This document shows positions 60,734-64,000 of a stretch of DNA of 64,000 nt, in pieces. This DNA is from Burkholderiales bacterium 67-32. GTDB taxonomy: Bacteria; Pseudomonadota; Gammaproteobacteria; Burkholderiales; Burkholderiaceae_B. The stretch lies in the NCBI GenBank assembly GCA_001898625.1, contig MKUP01000010.1, positions 590,125-654,124 of the forward strand. Reading direction: 5' to 3'. Position 1 is the first letter of the stretch. Each line of letters begins with the position of its first letter. Both the position numbers and the translations under genes were made by a program. A model generated the notes under the pieces. It ran no database searches, was not told where the DNA came from, and was given only the letters and a program-made list of their open reading frames with translations.

Positions 60734-61609
60734 CTACACCACCGACCGATGCCGCTCGATGCAGTTCCTCAAAATCGTATCGGTATCAAGCTCCCACCAC
60801 CGATACGAAAATATCTCCACTTCACTGAACCCCGCGAACCCCTGCCCCTCGACCCACCTCCGCGCCTTGGGAATCTCGATCACGCCATCCCCCATCATGC
60901 CCCGATCGTTCAGTAGGTCGGTGGTAGGCGTAAGCCAATCGCAAACGTGAAAAGCCAATAGCCGCTTCTGCCCTGCCCGTTCGATCTGCGCCTGCAACTT
61001 CGGATCCCACCAGACGTGATAAAGATCCACCGCCACGCCGATATCCCCGCTACGCGCAGGATCCACCAGATCGCACACATCCAGCGCCTGTTCCAGCGTA
61101 TTGATACACGCCCGATCCGCCGCATACATCGGATGCAACGGCTCGATGGCGATGGGCATCTTGCGTTCACGCGCATACTCCAGCAATTGCGCGATCCCTT
61201 CGGTGATCTGCGCCCGAGCGCGAGCAATATCGTGGTACTCGGCCTTGCCCTGCAAAGCACCCGGTAGCCCACCCACCACCAGCACCAGACACGCGGCGTT
61301 CAGTTCGCAGGCCTCGTCCACGGCTCGCCGGTTGTCATCCCGCGCCCGCATCAAACCAGCATCATCCGACGCGGTGAACATGCCGCCACGGCAATAGCCG
61401 GACAAGGCCAGGCCGTGGCTGCGCACGACGCGGGACACTTGTTCCAACCCCGCCGCCGCGACCTGGTCGCGCCAGGGGGAAATGGCCCGCACGCCCAACC
61501 GCGCGCAGGCGTCGAGGATGTCCAGCAGCGGCACTTCCTGTCCGCGCGATTTGCGCACGGTGGCGGTGTTGATGGACATCCATTGATGGTCTTGGGAGAA
61601 ATCGCGCAT
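60734..61609 (-). CDS. Sugar phosphate isomerase/epimerase-like TIM barrel
   Basis: 291 residues from MRDFSQDHQWMSIN. AP-endonuclease-2-like TIM barrel with metal-site residues in AIEPLHPMYA (E), VAVDLYHVWWDP (D and H), FHVCDWL (H), and FSEVEIFS (E). Such enzymes isomerise sugars, sugar acids or inosose. It follows the Bug gene by 20 bases in an operon with an amidohydrolase and a DUF993 protein, so it likely acts in the same catabolic path. Reaction unknown. Confidence 0.85.
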   Translation of the reverse strand: MRDFSQDHQWMSINTATVRKSRGQEVPLLDILDACARLGVRAISPWRDQVAAAGLEQVSRVVRSHGLALSGYCRGGMFTASDDAGLMRARDDNRRAVDEACELNAACLVLVVGGLPGALQGKAEYHDIARARAQITEGIAQLLEYARERKMPIAIEPLHPMYAADRACINTLEQALDVCDLVDPARSGDIGVAVDLYHVWWDPKLQAQIERAGQKRLLAFHVCDWLTPTTDLLNDRGMMGDGVIEIPKARRWVEGQGFAGFSEVEIFSYRWWELDTDTILRNCIERHRSVV

Positions 61610-61629
61610 GGGTCGGCTACCGTAAAAAA

Positions 61630-62598
61630 TCACTTGATCTGAATGTTCGCGGCCTTGATCACCCGCGTGTACATGACCCGCTCTTTGTCGATGAAGGCGG
61701 CGAACGAGGCGGGGCTGCCGCCGTCGGCGATGAAGCCTTGGTTGCCCAGCCGCTCGGTGACCAGGGGGGCTTTCATGGCCGTGGCCAGTTCTTTGGACAG
61801 GACTTTGAGCACGACGTCCGGCAGCTTGGCCGGCCCCCACAGTCCGTACCAGGTGACCATGTCGAACCCGGGTATCCCGGATTCCGCGACGGTGGGCACG
61901 TTGGGCATGGAAGGCAGGCGCGCGCTGGTGGTGACGGCCAGCGCTTTGAGTTTGCCGCTGGCCACGTGCGGGTAGGTGGAAGGTATGGCGTCGATGATGG
62001 CGCTGACTTGTCCGCCCAGCAGGTCGTTCAGCGCCGGCGCGGTGCCCTTATACGGCACGACCAGGATGTCGAGCCTGGCGTCGTGCTTGATGGCTTCTTC
62101 CGCCACGTGCATGGGCGATCCGACGGCGGAGGTGCCGAAGGTGAACTTGGCGGGGTTGGCGCGCGCCTGGTCGATGAATTCCTTGAGGTTGGCGGCCGGC
62201 ACGCTGGGGTGCGCGGCCAGCAGCATGGGCACGGAGCCCAGCAGCGAGATGGGCGTGAAGTCCTTGGCCGTGTCGTAGGGCACGGTGTCGGACATCAGGG
62301 CGTTGGCGATCAGGGTGGGCGACTGCACCAGCAAGGTGTAGCCGTCGGCCGGCGCGCGCGCCACGGCTTCGCTGCCGATGGCGCCGCTGGCGCCAGCGCG
62401 GTTCTCGACAACGAAGGACTGGCCCGTCTGTTCGGACAATCTGCCGGCCACCACGCGGGCGACCAGGTCCACGGTGCCGCCGGGGGCGTAGGGAACGATG
62501 ATGCGCACGGGCCGCGACGGATACCCCTGCGCCTGGGCCGCCGCGGTAGCGGCCAGCACGCCTGCGCCCAGCACGATCTTGCCTATCCAGGATTTCAT
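61630..62598 (-). CDS. Bug-family tripartite tricarboxylate transporter substrate-binding protein
   Basis: 322 residues with a signal peptide (LGAGVLAATAAAQAQGYP). Landmarks are PVRIIVPYAPGGTVDLVAR, FVVENRAGASGAIGSE and APADGYTLLV. The start has AGGAGACAT-type ribosome spacing. It sits between the amidohydrolase and isomerase genes, and probably captures their substrate in the periplasm. No TctA/B genes are visible. Confidence 0.92.
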   Translation of the reverse strand: MKSWIGKIVLGAGVLAATAAAQAQGYPSRPVRIIVPYAPGGTVDLVARVVAGRLSEQTGQSFVVENRAGASGAIGSEAVARAPADGYTLLVQSPTLIANALMSDTVPYDTAKDFTPISLLGSVPMLLAAHPSVPAANLKEFIDQARANPAKFTFGTSAVGSPMHVAEEAIKHDARLDILVVPYKGTAPALNDLLGGQVSAIIDAIPSTYPHVASGKLKALAVTTSARLPSMPNVPTVAESGIPGFDMVTWYGLWGPAKLPDVVLKVLSKELATAMKAPLVTERLGNQGFIADGGSPASFAAFIDKERVMYTRVIKAANIQIK

Positions 62599-62656
62599 GC
62601 ATGTCTCCTCGGTGCGTGCCGGCTATGTTTCCGGCATCGCCGTTGCGGGCTGCAAC

Positions 62657-63676
62657 TCAGCAGTCGCAGCCCATTTTCAACAGCTTCAAGGCGTTGCCGA
62701 AGTAAATGCCTTCGCGGTCGGCTTCGCTCAGGTCCAGTGCGTCGATGGCCTCGGGAATGCTGCGGATGAAGGCCGGCCCGCCTTCCGGATCGAACGGGCA
62801 ATCGGTCGCGAACAGGACTTTCTCGGCGCCGAAGAACTCCAGGCCGCAGGCCACGCCGGCCTTGGATCCCGCCAGCGCGGTGTCGGCGTAGAACATGCGG
62901 AAGTAGTCGATGGGCCGCTTGGGCATGCGCTGGAGCAAACCCTCGTAGTCTTCGTCCGAGGTGCGGCTACCGAATTGGTCCAGCCCCGGCCCCACTCTGC
63001 CGTCGAAGAACGGGATCATGGCGCCCATGTGATGGGTGACCAGTTTCATCTCGGGCAGCTTGTCGAAGAAGCCGGAGAACACCATGCGGGTCATGGCCGC
63101 GCTGGTTTCGTAGGGCCAGCCGAAGGTCCACCAGATCTCGAACTTGGACTTCTTTTCGGTCAGGTAATCGGGGAAGTTCGCGCCGCGGGCCGGGTGCATC
63201 CAGATCGGCACCTGGTATTCGTTCACCGCTTTCTCGAAGATGGGCCAGAACTCGGGATCGTCCAGCGGCCGGCCGTTGACGTTAGTGAAGATCTGGATAC
63301 CTCGCGCGCCCAGCTCGCCAATGGCCCGGTCCATTTCCCGCAGCGCGGCCTCGACGTTGTTCATGGGCAGCGAAGCGACAAAGGCCGGGAATTTGTCGGG
63401 ATGCTGGGCGACGATCTCGGCCATGCCGTCGTTGGCCAGCCGGGCCAGTTCCGGCGAGTCTTCCGGCCCGGCCACGAACTCGATGGGCGGCGACGACAGG
63501 GTCAGGATCTGCTGGTATCCCGGGAACTCGTCCATCATCTTCAGGCGGGCATCCAGGTCGTACAGGACGGGTACCGTCAACCAGCGCTTGATCGCGCCCG
63601 GGTCCTTGGCGAGCGCTTTCATGCGCTCGAAGTACGCGGGCGGGAACAGGTGCGAATAGCTATCGATTTTTCTCAC
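62657..63676 (-). CDS. Amidohydrolase-family decarboxylase/hydrolase (ACMSD-like)
   Basis: 339 residues from GTG 63676 with AAGGAAG upstream. Amidohydrolase-2 barrel: the N-terminal metal motif is altered to KIDSYSHLFPP (one His only), then WMHPARGANFPDYL, LVTHHMGAMIPFF and VLFATDCPFDPEGG. Relatives include gamma-resorcylate and 5-carboxyvanillate decarboxylases. It is the second gene of the DUF993 operon, and with Bug and isomerase forms a degradation set. Loss of the usual HxH could still allow one-metal chemistry. Confidence 0.85.
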   Translation of the reverse strand: MRKIDSYSHLFPPAYFERMKALAKDPGAIKRWLTVPVLYDLDARLKMMDEFPGYQQILTLSSPPIEFVAGPEDSPELARLANDGMAEIVAQHPDKFPAFVASLPMNNVEAALREMDRAIGELGARGIQIFTNVNGRPLDDPEFWPIFEKAVNEYQVPIWMHPARGANFPDYLTEKKSKFEIWWTFGWPYETSAAMTRMVFSGFFDKLPEMKLVTHHMGAMIPFFDGRVGPGLDQFGSRTSDEDYEGLLQRMPKRPIDYFRMFYADTALAGSKAGVACGLEFFGAEKVLFATDCPFDPEGGPAFIRSIPEAIDALDLSEADREGIYFGNALKLLKMGCDC

Positions 63677-63709
63677 GCGGCTTCCTTTGTCGAGACCGAT
63701 CCAGCGGTC

Positions 63710-64000
63710 CTATCGTCCATCTACGCCATGCAGGGCCAGCAAGGTATTCATCCGGCCCACCGCCAGTTCGGGCTGCTCCAGCAGGCCCGCCGCGTCCGCC
63801 AGCCGGAACAGCTCGGCAAAGTGTTGCAGCGATCGCGTGCTCTGCTGCCCGCCCACCATCGCGAAGTGGTCCTGGTGGCCGTTGAGCCAGGCCATGAACA
63901 CGACACCCGTCTTGTAGAAGCGCGTGGGCGCGCTGAAGATGTGGCGCGACAGCGGCACGGTGGGCGCCAGGATGCGGTTGAAGGCGTCCACGTTGCCGGC
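63710..64000 (-). CDS. DUF993 protein, C-terminal part (truncated by window end)
   Basis: Only the last about 96 residues are in the window; the 5' end lies beyond 64000. The tail FNRILAPTVPLSRHIFSAP, FYKTGVVFMAWLNGHQDHF and MVGGQQSTRSLQHFAELFRL is diagnostic of DUF993, a family annotated as dihydrodipicolinate-synthase-like. It is the first visible gene of the operon with an amidohydrolase, Bug and isomerase. Family members are about 380 residues. Aldolase-type chemistry is suspected, not shown. Confidence 0.8.
   Translation of the reverse strand, partial: AGNVDAFNRILAPTVPLSRHIFSAPTRFYKTGVVFMAWLNGHQDHFAMVGGQQSTRSLQHFAELFRLADAAGLLEQPELAVGRMNTLLALHGVDGR

Overview
The window is a GC-rich chromosomal segment from a betaproteobacterium, most likely Alcaligenaceae close to Bordetella/Achromobacter. 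The evidence is six orphan Bug-type (tripartite tricarboxylate transporter) periplasmic binding proteins, a complete isc operon in betaproteobacterial order, an SOS-controlled imuA-imuB-dnaE2 cassette, and many small catabolic clusters each with a LysR or MarR regulator. Species cannot be fixed from the sequence alone.

Layout. 0.1-5.3 kb: CitE-like lyase, then a catabolic set (D-2-hydroxyacid dehydrogenase, Bug, enolase-superfamily dehydratase) with a divergent LysR. 5.3-7.1 kb: a small acidic protein, a 415-residue protein with five 31-34-residue repeats resembling TAL-effector-like repeats and an effector-like N-terminus, then a decayed second copy of its 5' end. 7.2-8.6 kb: amidohydrolase and MarR behind a long perfect palindrome. 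8.6-15.8 kb: a plug-less TonB-receptor barrel with a lipoprotein head, then iscX-fdx-hscA-hscB-iscA-iscU-iscS-iscR (minus strand). 16-31 kb: housekeeping and catabolic genes (tyrosine phosphatase, uvrB, tyrB-like aminotransferase, two identical tRNA-Asn genes, PCu(A)C protein, YigZ, MATE exporter, RNase HI, LysR/Bug/hydrolase, alanine-type aminotransferase). 31.4-36.8 kb: LexA box and imuA-imuB-dnaE2; dnaE2 carries an in-frame copy of a dispersed repeat.

36.8-38.8 kb is a lower-GC insert with an AbiJ-NTD4-like protein and an unknown partner, flanked by an imperfect direct repeat related to the 3' end of a lysR gene. That lysR is itself broken by a stop at codon 14. 39.8-43.8 kb: MmgE/PrpD protein, argininosuccinate-lyase-like C-N lyase and Bug, a set that fits iminodisuccinate/EDDS-type catabolism. 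43.9-50.5 kb: FMN-dependent hydroxyacid oxidase, Bug, two CaiB-type CoA-transferases, enoyl-CoA hydratase and LysR, densely overlapped.

51.1-60.0 kb is a lower-GC accessory island: a TIR/deoxyribosyltransferase-like protein with a DUF2188 protein, an integrase remnant, a Hachiman system (HamA, HamB), a DUF3223 protein, and a tightly overlapped four-gene operon (PIN-GNAT-PUA fusion, ASCH protein, P-loop NTPase, HNH protein) that I cannot match to a described system. 60.0-64 kb returns to GC-rich catabolic genes (methyltransferase, sugar-phosphate-isomerase-like TIM barrel, Bug, metal-dependent hydrolase/decarboxylase, and a DUF993 protein cut by the window end).

The most unusual items are the TALE-like repeat protein with its decayed neighbour, the four-gene PIN-GNAT/ASCH/NTPase/HNH operon beside Hachiman, and the in-frame repeat in dnaE2.
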